From assembly GCA_963989245.1 (NCBI GenBank), contig OZ022342.1, positions 14,463,995 through 14,527,994 on the forward strand: a stretch of DNA of 64,000 nucleotides, given 5' to 3'. Under the pieces are notes generated by a model. That model saw nothing but the letters and a program-made list of their open reading frames with translations, did no database searches and was not told where the DNA came from. Both the position numbers and the translations under genes were made by a program. Positions 24,817 to 59,845 of the stretch are shown here, piece by piece (within the stretch, counting starts at the first letter, position 1; every line of letters begins with the position of its first letter). Source of the DNA: Nansenia antarctica. Taxonomy: Eukaryota; Chordata; Actinopteri; Argentiniformes; Microstomatidae.

Positions 24817-27089
24817 ACAAATGAGATTGTATGCATGTTCACAATGGTAATGAGTGTGAAGCGCAACAGTGACACATTGGCAGTAGACGTAATTGTGGTT
24901 CAACGTTCAGTCTTTTCAGTTCACTTCAATGACATTGTAGGGGTATTTCTGGACCAAGGCTGAAACTAGTCCATCAGACTGGAGGTTGCCTTTGGTTCTG
25001 TAGTAACTCTTTAATGGAAGCTTCACTTTTTGAGCATCAGGTGATATTTCTATCAAAATAACTTTTATCTTTCGGTTATAATTATTATCAATTCCCATAG
25101 TAGACACACATGGCTCCCTTAAATTTCAATGAACAACAAGTGCATAGAGACTCAATGCTTACACTGAGAATCTTTTAAAGTCAGATGTTGTACATTGCCA
25201 TTCAGAAATTGGTTAAATGATCAACTCACAAACATTTGCAAAGCAGGCAAATTGCGGTATTCAAAATACATTAGAGAAACCATCCTTTGGAGTAAATACA
25301 GAGAACCCCCCTCTCCTCCCAATGATTCACCCTGTTTTAATGTTTTATTCATAATTTTGTATAGCCTTATGACCATATTATGACAAGAAAACATTAAAGA
25401 ATAATGTCATGACTTACAGATAAGTCAACTGTAACCAATTAGCAGTGCTATAATAACTCATTGTCACTATTATAATAATAATAATAATAACAACTTTTTA
25501 TTTTTCCTGCAAACGTTGCAGCTCAAAGTGCTTTAATCATTACATAATCATTAATTAATGAATTAATTCATTAATTAATTAGTAATTTAAAGGCAAGATG
25601 GGTTTTTAGTCATTGATCAGATGTATTCCTATTTATCATTACAGTATTTCTCGATTTGTATTCTGCATATGAGTAGTTATTGTGTTGCAATAGTGACAAT
25701 TATGTCATATTTCAGCTATTACTATATACAATGTTTTTTAAAGTTTTTTTAAAAATAAAGGGGAAATTAAGTGGAATTGCTTACAGATTTATATTGCCTC
25801 TGATGGTCGGCCCTATGATTCTAGAGCCTTGACAGAGCCTTGAGTTTGTTTAAATTGTATGTACTGTACATTGCACCATAGGATTATTCTGGAAATATTT
25901 CTTTAAAGTAAAAGTCTTCCTTTAGCTTTTCAGCAATTTGTTTTGATACTGCACTACAATTATTGCATCTTGGGGCTTAAAAGCTTTTATGATGATGTGA
26001 AGGGGTCCCAGGTCCATGTCCATAAAAGCCTCAAACATTTTGAAAGAGACGACAGTAGAATAACCAATGATTAGTTATTGATGTCTTGTAGGACCAGGTC
26101 TATAATCATACAACATATCTAAAAGTTGCATACTGAACGACGATAATGGTAAAAAAAAAAAAACAGTCATGACTCACAAAAATGTCTCAAGACAAGGCAT
26201 GAGATAACTGAGAGGTCTTTAGAATAAATACTTGAATTGGACCTTGGACTCCAACCCATGTGTTCTAGTATGAGATGATGAGACAGTATTAGTAAAATGA
26301 AGGAATATTGTAGATGGTTACATATATCACAGTGATGAGACCACCCGCTGCTTCTCTTTTCCATTCTAATGCTTTGTTTTGTCACAAAGCACAGCTCACA
26401 CTGCACTGTTTGCACATGCTTTAAGTGCCTCTAGGCTCTTTCTAATGCTGCTGCTTGCTCATTTCAAATGCTGCGTAATTGCTGACAATGATGCTATTTT
26501 CACCTTGTGGGCCACACGTACTTAGCACATGGCTTCTGCATGGTGTCTTAGTTCTTCTTCGTTACTCAATTAGGCTTCCACAGAAGTCTTCCACTTCTCA
26601 GCTTAGTCTGTATTCTTTGCCAAATAGGATGTCTCTCTTTACATTCTCACCACTGAAAGTATGCAGAATGAAATAACAAGAAATAAAGGTATTATGACTG
26701 TAAAGATTGTCTTTTCTCTTATTCACATTCCAGCTTTTAACTTTATCCCAAGATTGTCTCAGACAGTAGATGTTGGGATCCCATACATTTGTGTTTAAAT
26801 AAGCATTCATTTTCAGAGAAAATTAGAGTGTATAATCTATTTCATTAGGTAACACTCTCTCCGTTCCCTGACACTAGTATTAACATTTTACGGTACTAAC
26901 ATACAGAGTTACAGCATAGTAATTGGTTTAAGCCAGATTGGTATTAACTCAATAAAACTACACATCTAAAGAAACTAACTAATCCATAAAAAAGTTATGT
27001 GCAATAAAATGGAATGATACACTATTGAACAGTAAGAAAAAGCACTAAATCAGCTTATGCCACAGCCACTAATGACTTCTCCTACCTGT

Positions 27090-27430
27090 GCTAATTAGAA
27101 TCAGCTGGGTGCATGTTGGTGGGTAAGTACCACTCTTTGAAAAGGTTTCCCACCACTGAATGCAAGTAAACAAATCATTGTCACCAAGCTTTCTTGCAAG
27201 AAACGTCTCATGATGGGTAGAGGTAAAGAGCTCTTCCAAGACCTTGGCAACAACATTGTTGAGCAGCATAGTAATGGCACTGGCTACTGACGGATTTCTC
27301 AACTCAAAAATGTTCCTATAAGACCCATTGGGGCATTATCCGTAAGTGGAAGGAACATCACTTGACCATCAGCCACGCACAGGGGCTCGTCGCAAGATTT
27401 CTGATCGGACAGTCAGAAGAGTAGCCTGGA
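27090..27430 (+). mobile_element. Degenerate Tc1-like transposase N-terminal fragment
   Basis: From 27213 the plus strand reads MGRGKELFQDLGNNIVEQHS, then a stop and frameshifts, then pieces like PIRPIGALSVSGR. This is the helix-turn-helix start of a fish Tc1 transposase. No terminal repeats could be matched and the element is truncated and decayed. Confidence 0.65.
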
Positions 27431-28213
27431 AGTAGCGAGTACAGTTGTCACAAATAAAACAATAAGCAATACACTCCACCACCACGGTCTTCAGTCGCAT
27501 ACATACATTTTAATTACTCTCCAATATCGTTTCTGCTTTCAATCTGGACAGCCACACCCATGTCTGACATACAGATTAGTTGTCTTACATTTCTTAAATC
27601 TTAATACAGTAATCCAATATTCAGTAGAGGATGAATATGTTTGTTTTGTATGTGTACTATTCTATGATGTTCTGTATAATGAGGAAGTGGAGGGGGGGGG
27701 GGGGGTGTCTTCATGCCGCTGTCCATGGTCCTGAAATAGGCCCTCTGGGGGACTGAAGGTAACACTGCAGTCCTCTTCAGACTTAAGACAGTTATACCTT
27801 GTTTTTTAAAATACCATCATCAACTATTGATGACTATTCAGTTAACAGTATAATTCCACGTCTACCATCTACAACAGGAAACTGCTGATCAATGTTTGAA
27901 GTTGGTAAACAAAGCCTCTACAAGAAACTATCAGGAAATAATTAGTCACACTTTATTAGAATGCATAGTTTTAGTCATACGGTTTTAGCAGTAATTGGTG
28001 TAAAGTAAGTCACAATGAGGCAGGGACGGACTGGGACAGTGAAACGGCCCTGGACTTTGATACCAATGGGGTAGGTATAGAGGCTTATGTATAGAGGATT
28101 TTATAGTTTGGGGGCAATAACATGTTAGACATCCTGACAGTTTTGGAACAGAATGGTTGTGGTACACTTGTTCAATGGTTATCCAGCTAAAGGTACGGTG
28201 ACTTGACTACGGT

Positions 28214-28215
<2 letters not shown>

Positions 28216-28269
<54 letters not shown>
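28216..28269. repeat. (AT)n microsatellite
   Basis: An uninterrupted TA dinucleotide run of about 54 bp. Confidence 0.95.
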
Positions 28270-28271
<2 letters not shown>

Positions 28272-29401
28272 CCATGAGTCATGTCAGAGTATACCCTATG
28301 ACACCCATAGAGTACAAAACATACTTTGTGAAAACATGTCATACTATTGTCTCTCTGAGCTGGAAAGGTTTCTGTCTGCAGCAGATTCTTAATTCTCTCC
28401 CTTTCACCTCTCTTTACCGTTTTGATGTCCTGGGCAAAACAATGTAGCAGCCTTGTAGACTGTACTGCACTCCACCAGCTTCCCTAAAGGGATGCTTGTC
28501 CTTAGATACAGAGTAGTCATATTTTAGGCTTAATAGGGCCCCATTCATTCTGGAAACATGTCCAAAACATGTTGCAGACACTCCGATCCAAGTCATATGC
28601 TTCTTTGAAGACTTTGTCTGCATTCTTTTTTTCAGAAACGTTACTTTGTTATGCTGTAATACACTTTCATACACTGTCATGGTAACACAATGCTAAAGTG
28701 GATTAAAGTGTGACAGTAAACTGTCTGGGCTAATCAACTACAACCAAGGTCAGGGCCAAACCAGGAAAACAATTATTTTGGGGTGGAGCATCCCTTTAAA
28801 CCTTGAATTCATATGTTTAGTATATTCCTAACAAATTGGTTAAATCTTGTATGTAGAAGATAAGAGTAATTCATGAGCACTGCTGAGCAGGTGCATCCAA
28901 TTAAAGCCGATTTAAACGGAGGCAATTTATGTTGCAAGTGAGTTTATACTTTAAGGGTTAGGCTACTAATATTTTTCAACTTATAGTCAGATGATTCCTT
29001 ACCTTGAAAGTTGTCTATGGACAAGCAGAAACCGGTCAGAAAATGGCTCGGAGTTACCACCACTGACAAATAAACAACAATGAAAGTGATTGGGGAACAA
29101 ACAATGCACTTCCGTACCCCAGTAGAGAGCTGTGAAACCTCAAGCCGTGAGTATCTATGATAAATCATGGATCATTTGTGCTCATGTATGTTATTGCTGT
29201 GGGTAAACAAATGGTGTAAGGAAGCAGTCAAGACAAACTGTAAACTACTCTGAACCATGGATTACAGTTACTCCTGGCTCATACTACTTTAAAGGTAAAG
29301 AACCCTCTGACTATGCGTAGGTTGAAAAATATTGAACCAATGAAGTAACCCTTTAAACCTTTCAGAACACACTGCAGTAGTAATAAACCAACTCATCTCT
29401 G

Positions 29402-29415
29402 CCACTAGGTGGCGG
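29402..29415 (+). promoter_or_regulatory. CTCF-type consensus motif
   Basis: CCACTAGGTGGCGG matches CCASYAGRKGGCRS at all 14 positions. It lies in gene-free DNA between the Thy-1-like gene and the end of lhfpl6, in the same orientation as the motif at 19615. Confidence 0.5.
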
Positions 29416-29963
29416 TCCAATGACATATCATTAATGTATCGGTATATACAGTACAACATTTTTCTCCATTGTTTTCATCAGAGCCATGCTACTAGACAGG
29501 GAGGATTTTTAAAATGAAAGTTGATTAAAAATTGTTGAGTGTGTAACTATGATTTGAGCATTCCCAAATATGAGATAACATATTAAGAGAAACTGTAGCT
29601 TTACGTATACGTCCAATCAATGTCATTCCTATTTCCAAAAACAGTGTGTGTACAGTAAAGTACAGTTAATAAGTGTCAGATAAGCATTAATCACTTTGAT
29701 ACATAATTCTCATAAGGCTCATTCTCACAAGACAGAAAGAAATAGGAATAGGACATATTACCAATGTAGTCTTGTGTTTCGGTTCTTTAACACTTTATTC
29801 CCTTCTACTATCTAATTAATTCATGAGAAATGGAGCTGACTATGTGATTAAGTGGAGTTTGTGTTCCTATATGGGTCATCTCTGCTGGTTAAATCTCCTC
29901 ATGCTGCATACATAATGAGCAGAGGCAATTATACCCTCTTTAAGACATACGTACGTCTCTTGT

Positions 29964-30008
<45 letters not shown>
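29964..30008. repeat. (AC)n microsatellite
   Basis: About 22 AC dinucleotides without interruption, in the gene-free stretch between the Thy-1-like gene and lhfpl6. Confidence 0.95.
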
Positions 30009-30010
<2 letters not shown>

Positions 30011-31351
30011 TGATGAAGAACAATTGACTCACCTTATCATAACCAAAACAAAAAGGCCCTATTACTCCATTGGTTGGCATTTAAAGGAGTAGAGCATTGC
30101 CACCTCTGGCCGCCGTGGTGAAATTCAGTTTGAAGTTCCAAACAAAATCATCAATATAAACAATAATATAATCTCCCGAAATGGACTTGCTGTGTTCAAC
30201 ATTAGCAGTTGCGTATCTGCATGCATGCACAATTCAAAGAGGCAGCCACCAGAGACAGAAAAGCCAAAACCAGTGAGTCCATTCCCCTAGAACACACTTG
30301 GCCAGTAACAGTGGCCAGTGTCGGGTAGGACACCCACTTTTAGAAAGCACTCTTCAGGACCAAAACAGCTTTCATAAATGACATATTTCATTCCATGATA
30401 GCTACAGACTAAACATAGGCATGACTGTACAACCACTAGGAAGCTTTTAGAAAGCTTGAATGTTACATATTGTACCTTTAAAGTAATGCTGCTCTCCTGG
30501 AATACCGTGATTGAGATATTGTGTGAATGTATGTGAACATTTTTCAATTGTTTACATGTTGTTGGTGTCCTTGAGTGGGCTTTAATAGTGTACTACATTG
30601 ATGCCTTGTCTAAATGGAACTGAAGTCTAGAGCAATAATACTTCAGGGTGTTTAAAATGACAGCTCCCCTCTCATTGCAGTGGTTTTGTATTGAATGACA
30701 AAGTACAGTTTCACCTATGATTTCCCCAAAACCTGCCCCTTTCACTCACAAAGTGCCTTCCTGGATGTTTTTTTTGTTGCATCGCACAATACCTCCTCCC
30801 CCCACCATTGTGTTCTTTTTTAGGAAAGTCTGTGCACGTCCCTGGTTATATGGCTGTCTGAACAAATGATTTGAGAGCAACAGTGGAGGCGTATCTCAAC
30901 CCAAAGTGCAGGGTAACAGTCTGGAGCATGTCTGTCCTGGTGTGACGTTATACATATCCCTCTTATCCCTTGACATGGCTACAGTCTCATAATAAACATA
31001 AAGAAACTTAAGTATTCATCATATAATCGTGACACTGATTTTCAATTTGAACTGAAGACATTGAGAGACAGACTTTCTGAATTGATCATGTGGGGTACTG
31101 ATTTACTATTGCCTTGGTCCTGTAGATGTAGTAGTCCTACATGTCCAATGTCCTTCAGACATCGCAGACCTGCTCCATCATGAAGATAGTCATGGCAGAA
31201 GATTACAAGTGTAAATCGAATTATATACCTATATTCTGGGCTCAGAACAGAGAGATGACAGAGAAACTAGAGCTGCACCTCAGATGACTTTCTCCAATGC
31301 CCAAACTTTGGTGAAGATTTATTTAACTATTAAGTCTTTAAAGTAACAATA

Positions 31352-31357
31352 TTTATT
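31352..31357 (-). terminator. Candidate lhfpl6 poly(A) signal (AATAAA)
   Basis: AATAAA on the minus strand about 655 bp below the lhfpl6 stop. A second AATAAA lies at 31318-31323. The 3'UTR would cover about 31.3-32.0 kb. Confidence 0.45.
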
Positions 31358-32012
31358 TACAACATATTTACAAGGTAACATAAAACAAATATTATTGTTG
31401 TATACAAAAGGTGCTGCTATGCTATTATAATACTTACACAAAAGTACAACAGTACATGTAAAACATATTTAACAGACAAACATGATAAGGACTCTATGTA
31501 AGCCCAATTGTTTAGCTACACTGAAATAGTTACTTACATGTTGAGAGTTTAAAAATATTGCAAGTTACCAGTAAAGGTTTACATATTTAAGGCATTACTA
31601 GGCCAATAAGGGGATACATATGAATTAAATATAGGATACAAAATACTCACACAACAACAAATCAAAAGTGATCCTTTCTCTTCACCACAGGATGTGCCAC
31701 TATACTTACTACTGCAGTTACCATGAAGAGGTACAGACACTGAGACAAATTAGAAGAGCGATACCAGACAATACATGGGAAAGAGAAGAAAAGGTAGAAA
31801 CACACTAGTTGCTCTTGCTGTCAGTGATGACCGAGTACTGTATGAGAACTCCTCATGGGCACAACAGATGGTCTTTGATGTGCAGGAACAAGGGAGGTAC
31901 TGGCTGATATAGGCTCTGATCCTCCTCTCCCTTGCTTGGAGTCTTAAATGGCTGGTGATGACAAGCCTTGGGTGGTCATCATGGCCTTTGAGCCTGTCAC
32001 CTCTAATCACTC

Positions 32013-53805
<21,793 letters not shown>

Positions 53806-54452
53806 GTCTGACCAGCCTCAAAAATAGAACGACTCTCTCTCTCTTTTAAATTCCAGAGACTGTTTTCTTATTTCAACATCAGCAGTTGGTGTAGATAGCT
53901 ATCCAGTGTTACCACTGTCCCTCCCCCCTCTGGGCTGTGTGATGATCCCTGGGGAGACAGAGGGAGAGTTGAATTTACGAGGTACAGACAGGGGATGACA
54001 ACTGGACTGTCAGTGGATACATAACAGTTTAGGTCCCCATGGAGCAGAGTTCAGACAAGGGTATGGCTAAGCAATGGACCACACAAATGCAAAATCTTTA
54101 AAATTCAAAACTTGTGAAATACAGCAGCATGTTGAAAACTGTAGGCTACAGTACTTTTAGACTGCATACATTATACACATAATTTAATTGGTACTGTAAT
54201 AACAATGGGTTACATTTTATTGTTATAGGCCTACGTATAACAGCCTTATTGTAAATGCTTAGCCAATTTAATTAATATTTAGCTATAAATTGTCAATCAG
54301 TAGGCCATAATGTCCAGGCAGGTCTGAAACGTTCATTTCCATAGCATATGCTTAATATATCATTCGCTCTGAGACAAACCAAGTGCATTAAGCATTTGCA
54401 CTTGTCATTTAAAATAAAATATGAGGTGAGGCCAAGTTAATAGAAATCTTAC

Positions 54453-54790
54453 ATGCTTCAATTCCTCAACGTGACGCGGCGCTTGGCTTGCAGGTGATAT
54501 CTTGATTTCAAAGTTCAATGTAGTTGAGAAAGAACAGGGCAAAAACACCTCCACGTAGAGTCCCACCGTCAGAATATCCGCTTTCCTTTATCGCAAAAAA
54601 CAACAACTCATGACAAACTTCTTAAGTTCGACAACGTGGTCCGTCCGGAGTTATGGGATCTATAACGGGGGAACACCTTGGTCCGACGCTCCGACCATAC
54701 CGACATTCCTTGGCTCCGAAGTGAGTGATGACGGGTTGAGAACGATGTGAGCCGCGCTCAGAGGGACCGTCTCTCCAATAGGGTGTGACT
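54453..54790 (-). promoter_or_regulatory. Probable lhfpl6 untranslated exon 1 and promoter
   Basis: On the minus strand a good donor, AAGCAT followed by GTAAGATT, ends at 54453. The matching acceptor CCCCAG lies after a pyrimidine tract at 53949, giving 143 nt of leader before the lhfpl6 ATG. The sequence to about 54790 is relatively CpG-rich, with a CCAAT box (plus strand) near 54775. Placement is inferred from splice signals. Confidence 0.5.
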
Positions 54791-54842
54791 GCAGAACGGA
54801 ACTCTCCGCCCAGTGGGCTGGTCCCAATGATGTATCGTGACG

Positions 54843-55071
54843 TTAGAATTATAAGGTTCTATCTCAATGTTTGTCAAAATTGAGTTTTTTTACATAATCT
54901 GATCCATTAGGTGTTTATTAATGCCTGTGTGGTGTTAAAATGTTGACATTTTTGAGTTAGTAATTCATAAAATACAAAGGTTTCATCTCACAAAACATAA
55001 TGGAATGTAAAAACGTTGACGCTCAATATCTCTGAACTGCCCTAAACGGAGATAGAACCTTATAATTCTAA
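54843..55071. mobile_element. Small palindromic element (MITE-like)
   Basis: Perfect 23-bp inverted repeats: TTAGAATTATAAGGTTCTAT plus CTC at 54843-54865, and its complement at 55049-55071, separated by 183 bp of AT-rich DNA with no coding content. The structure suits a MITE. It lies directly upstream of the probable lhfpl6 promoter. Confidence 0.6.
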
Positions 55072-55300
55072 GCTCGCGGTATGTCTATGGTTGGTCCATG
55101 TTCCCCTCTTGTCTTCTCCAAGACGCTCCTCCTGGCTGCGGAGTCCCACTGGCTGCTTGGAGTCAAACTAAACTCATGCATACCATTATGACTATCGAGG
55201 TGAATTTGACTCTAAAATCTATTTTTTTTTTAGAGGAATGACATTGTTATTACACTTAATAAGACATTGATTAGCCTAATCATAATTCTTATAACTTAAA

Positions 55301-55304
<4 letters not shown>

Positions 55305-55348
<44 letters not shown>

Positions 55349-55578
55349 GGAGGGAGAGAGAGACAGGGAGAGACAGAGAGAGACAGAGAGAGACAGGGAG
55401 AGACAGGGAGAGAGACAGAGAGAGACAGAGAGAGACAGGGAGAGACAGAGAGAGACAGAGAGAGACAGGGAGAGACAGAGAGAGACAGAGAGAGACAGGG
55501 AGAGACAGGGAGAGACAGAGAGAGACAGGGAGAGAGAGAGACAGAGAGACAGAGAGAGACAGAGAGAGACAGGGAGAG

Positions 55579-55651
<73 letters not shown>

Positions 55652-55678
55652 GAGAGACAGGGAGAGACAGGAAGAGAC

Positions 55679-55726
<48 letters not shown>

Positions 55727-55880
55727 AGAGACAGAGAGAGACAGGGAGAGACAGGGAGAGACAGGGAGAGAGAGAGAGACAGAGAGAGACAGGGAGAGAC
55801 AGGGAGAGACAGGGAGAGACAGGGAGAGAGAGAGAGAGACAGGGAGAGAGAGAGAGAGACAGGGAGAGACAGGGAGAGAC

Positions 55881-55922
<42 letters not shown>

Positions 55923-55938
55923 AGAGACAGGGAGAGAC

Positions 55939-55982
<44 letters not shown>

Positions 55983-56080
55983 AGAGACAGAGAGAGACAG
56001 GGAGAGACAGGGAGAGACAGGGAGAGACAGAGAGAGACAGGGAGAGAAAGAGAGAGACAGGGAGAGACAGGGAGAGGGAG
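55305..56080. repeat. (GA)n / (GACAGGGAGA)n satellite-like array
   Basis: About 776 bp, wholly purine-rich apart from regular C residues. Pure GA blocks alternate with GACAGAGA and GACAGGGA decamers or octamers arranged in blocks. The 280- and 263-residue frames are low-complexity artefacts with no start context or splice support. It lies about 0.5 kb upstream of the probable lhfpl6 promoter. Confidence 0.95.
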
Positions 56081-57390
56081 AACCAGAATTAGACTGAAAT
56101 TAGACTGTGCCCAGGGAACATTGCACAACACCCTGGGTCCAGCACCCAGCAGTCTATAGCAGTCAAATTAAATTCAGGGGACAACGTTTTCTTCTGTAAG
56201 GTCTGACCCCAGTCAAGGTCAGTCAATATGTATTATGCTCTAGAGACAGGGTTAATGTTATTTTAATGATGTTTTATAGTGCAGTCAATCTCGTCATCGC
56301 ACCGTTATTTCATGCATTTGACTCTGATCTTTAATCCCACATTAGCATGCCATTACTGACATTTTGGCTGGGTCTCAGGAGTGACCTGTACAATTAGCAG
56401 AGGCATGAAATAGCCTCAGCAGATCGCATATCCCTCCTTTTTGTAAATCACCATACACCTTATTTTTTGTTACAGTTTTTGTTAAAAATCTGTATTTAAA
56501 GTAGGCCTACTGTAGGTTATATGAAAAGATAATCTGTTTTAAATGTTTCTTCCAACTATCCATACGACGTATCAACAGTTTCTTAAGACTAGGAAAAACT
56601 TCCTAAAGCTTTGATTGAAGTCCCAATATTTGTTCAACTGAAATCTCTCTAAAAGCTGACTCAAAATATAAGATCAAAGGGAATCATTTATGACCAAGAC
56701 CCCTTGCAAGGCAAATAGAAGGTTCTATTACCATGTGCTATTTAAGTCGTTGCTTTCCCTCTTCAATCTGATACGAATGTCATGTTTTTAGGCAGTCTTG
56801 CATCAGAAACACCTATGAATTAAAAACATATCTGTTGTTTATGTGACTAGACTTACTCGGCTACTGAAACATGTCTTACCCAGAGACACAAGGAGAGGCC
56901 TATTTTCTAAGACCTATTTTCTAAGATCTTTCTCGGTGAATCTATCAGTGAATGAATATAGGGACCAGAACTTAATACGCAGAGAACATAACCATCTACA
57001 GTATTTTAGTTGATATACAGAGATTATATATGTATGTTGGTCAATCACTTAAACTATAGTAAAACTTTGGATGTGAAGCATCACAACATTGATCCAGCTC
57101 TCTGATATAGTGGACATGATGCTTTAGATTCAGTGTCCTGCCTGTGTCTGTGTGTCAATGCATTAGAGTTTGTGTGCGTGCGTGCGTGTGTGTGTGTGTT
57201 TTGCTTGTGATTGTATGTGTGTGCAAACCCTCGCAACTGTTTGCGTGCGTCTATACCTGACCATACTTTGATTAATGATTCTTTATTTCTCCAAACGTCA
57301 ACCACCTTGTGAGTCTGTGGTCCCCCCAGGGTGACTTTCACAGTGTCTGTCACCATCACTTGCTGATGCTAATCTCGTTGTGCTCCACAG

Positions 57391-57458
57391 GCTGCCAAAA
57401 TGGAGCTGGCAGGGGACCTGGCCGTGAAAACCAATGAGCACACAGAGGAAGAGATGAG
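57391..57458 (+). other. Weak exon candidate A
   Basis: CTCCACAG acceptor, 68 nt, then a GTACAG donor. One frame gives KMELAGDLAVKTNEHTEEEM, acidic, with no family I recognise. The pyrimidine tract is mediocre. It could be a chance open stretch. Confidence 0.18.
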
Positions 57459-57927
57459 GTACAGGGGAAGAGATGAGGTACATCCTTAGATTTCTGTTAG
57501 GGCAGAGAGCTGGTGCAGTATAGGGGGGAAGGTAAGGGGAATTGGATGTTGGGAGTACACAAGGAGCAAACAAAATTACCCTGACAAAATAGAATATGAC
57601 TTAATTCCAACAGAAAAAATGATGACTTAAGATGGTACAAAATCATTAAATTATAGTAATGACACCTGAAATCACCCAAGCTTGAGTAAAACAAAGGCAA
57701 ACCCTTCTAGTATTAACCACTGGGAGACAAGGCTGCTTTCTTACGAAGACTTAATAAAGACTTAATAAAGACCAATAAAGACCATTCATTCATTCATTCA
57801 TCACACTGTGGGCCATGACCAGGCCATGTAGTGGAGGTGATTTGGAATCCTGCTCTTGTGATGAGTAGCTCTGACCATACCTCTCCTTCCCTCGTCTTCA
57901 TAAACCACCACGTCTCCCTCTGCTCAG

Positions 57928-58005
57928 TTTGTGTTGGTGTATGCCAATGGGGCGGCCTTCCTTCAAGCAAGTGCCATGCCTTGTTTAATGTTTGTGCATA
58001 ATTAG
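57928..58005 (+). other. Weak exon candidate B
   Basis: A good pyrimidine-rich acceptor ending CTGCTCAG precedes an open frame beginning FVLVYANGAAFLQASAMPC that stops after about 25 codons. It could be a terminal exon paired with candidate A. No homology is recognised and the phase relation is not established. Confidence 0.15.
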
Positions 58006-58778
58006 ATTTGTAAGTATAACGACAATGATGGTAACATTACAGTGAATCTCTTTAGTCTTGCCACTACATGGTTCGTATTCATGTTTCACTGATCCTCATT
58101 TATTCAATGGTGCAATGTGTTAGCTTGTTTGCTACATATCCTTAGACCAATTTCCCTCCAAAGGCACTGTTTATCACCCTCTTGTATCTTCCCTGGACAA
58201 ACAACCATCCTCCTTCTGGCCTTAGCCCTACCCAATCCAAGTCCCTAACATCATCCTCCCTCCCTCCATAACCCTAATTCGAAACCCCAGTGTGCTCCCC
58301 GTTGCTTGTTGTGTGTGCTTGATATACAAATAAAAACACATTTTTGAACTACATGTGGACAGATGCACCCATAGTCTCTAAAACCCTGAACCAATTAACA
58401 TCCACAGACCCTCAGTTGACTTAAGCCTGAAGGTTTAAAAATCAGCTGACAAGCTGTGTGTGTCTGGCGCTGCAGTCACCAAAACCGTTACCGAAAACAA
58501 TCTCAGTAAGTGAAATGTCGAAGTAAGTCAGTTATGTCAGCATAACAATGGGTCTCATTGTCTTTGAGAACTTGGTTCAACACATAGTCTCTCTCATGTT
58601 CTGAGTGGAGCCAGTTACCATGTTTTCATCCTCAAACATCACAACTAGAATTTCATTACTCACTCAAACTCTGATGGATTTTCTTTTTATCTTGTGGTCA
58701 ATTGACTACTTAAAAAAAGGTTCTGGAGTTTGGTTCAGAGGTTTGCCCCTACAGACCGGGTTGCAACATGGAACAATA

Positions 58779-58779
<1 letters not shown>

Positions 58780-58857
<78 letters not shown>
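58780..58857. repeat. (AAT)n microsatellite
   Basis: About 26 AAT units with one GAT interruption. The poly-Asn and poly-Leu frames are artefacts. Confidence 0.95.
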
Positions 58858-58859
<2 letters not shown>

Positions 58860-59845
58860 ATATTATATAATAACCTCTGTACAAATAAATAAATCTGGAC
58901 GCAATCATGCCTGCATGCCCCTGTAAGAGGCAGGTTGTAAATGATTGTGATCTGATCACCTTTGATCTGATCTTGTTCCCACTCGTTAACCTGTCTCTTT
59001 GATCTTAGGCACAGGCAGCTTGCTGTGGCAGACCAAGGTCCTACATTAGAACACTGAACATGACAGGGGAGGCAGGCAGCTGTCAGACAGAGAGCTAGCG
59101 GATACTTGTTCAAAAGCCCACCCTCCATCCTAGTTTGTGTGTCAAAGAGACCTTTGGCTTGTGTGTATGTGTATGTGATTCTTCTGTGGTCCTCCAATAG
59201 GTAGTTGCTGTAGGCATCAATGTGATCATTTGCTAATTATATATCTTGTTGACAGTACCTATCATGCAGTAAAATCTGTTTCCTTCTGAGCCACTTAGCC
59301 TACATAGCTACCAATACAGTATCTATTATGTCCTCATCCTTGACTTGTGTAGCCATCTAGTGGTTGAAGTGGCAACATTCCCTAAAGATCCATTTAGAAT
59401 ACCATTGAAATACAGCTTTATGAGGACAGTGTAAATCCTGAATACATTTGCTCTAAAAAGTATAATATTATATTATGATCAGACCATGTTTTATCAAGTT
59501 TTAGTGTCTTTGCAAAGCTGATGTTTGTAACAATCAGATCAGATCTACTGTACAATCAGTGTCAGTGAGTAGTCAGTAAAGTTGTACAGTGCTAGTCTTC
59601 TCTACAGGACGTTGCCAGCTCTGGGCATGGTGGACTTCTTGATAAAGCCATCATTGTGAATCCACTGTGTGCTGTACCTTCTGAGGTGAACACATGGATT
59701 TCCCCTATCTGAACATTCACTCTCAAAGTGGCCCACTTTTTACTTTTTTGTTACCCTTGCCTCAAACAACATCTATTGTGTACATAGCCTTGTGGTTGCC
59801 ATAACAACCTGCTGATTACAGACACACACATGCTCCCCTCTAATC

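Larger units (their letters stand above)
24817..31330. other. Intergenic region, no gene seen
   Basis: AT-rich sequence with no exon-like frames. It holds a degenerate Tc1 N-terminal fragment, microsatellites and a CTCF-type motif, listed separately. A palindromic ATTAATTAATGAATTAATTC stretch lies near 25550. Confidence 0.6.

Noticed and set aside
55289..56131. Long Ser-Leu-rich (minus) and Arg-Glu-rich (plus) open frames of 280 and 263 residues
   Set aside because: They are products of the GA/GACAGGGA array, with no splice support or homology.
59348..59366. CTCF-like site on the minus strand (CCACTAGATGGCTA)
   Set aside because: The last two consensus positions do not fit; kept out of the feature list.
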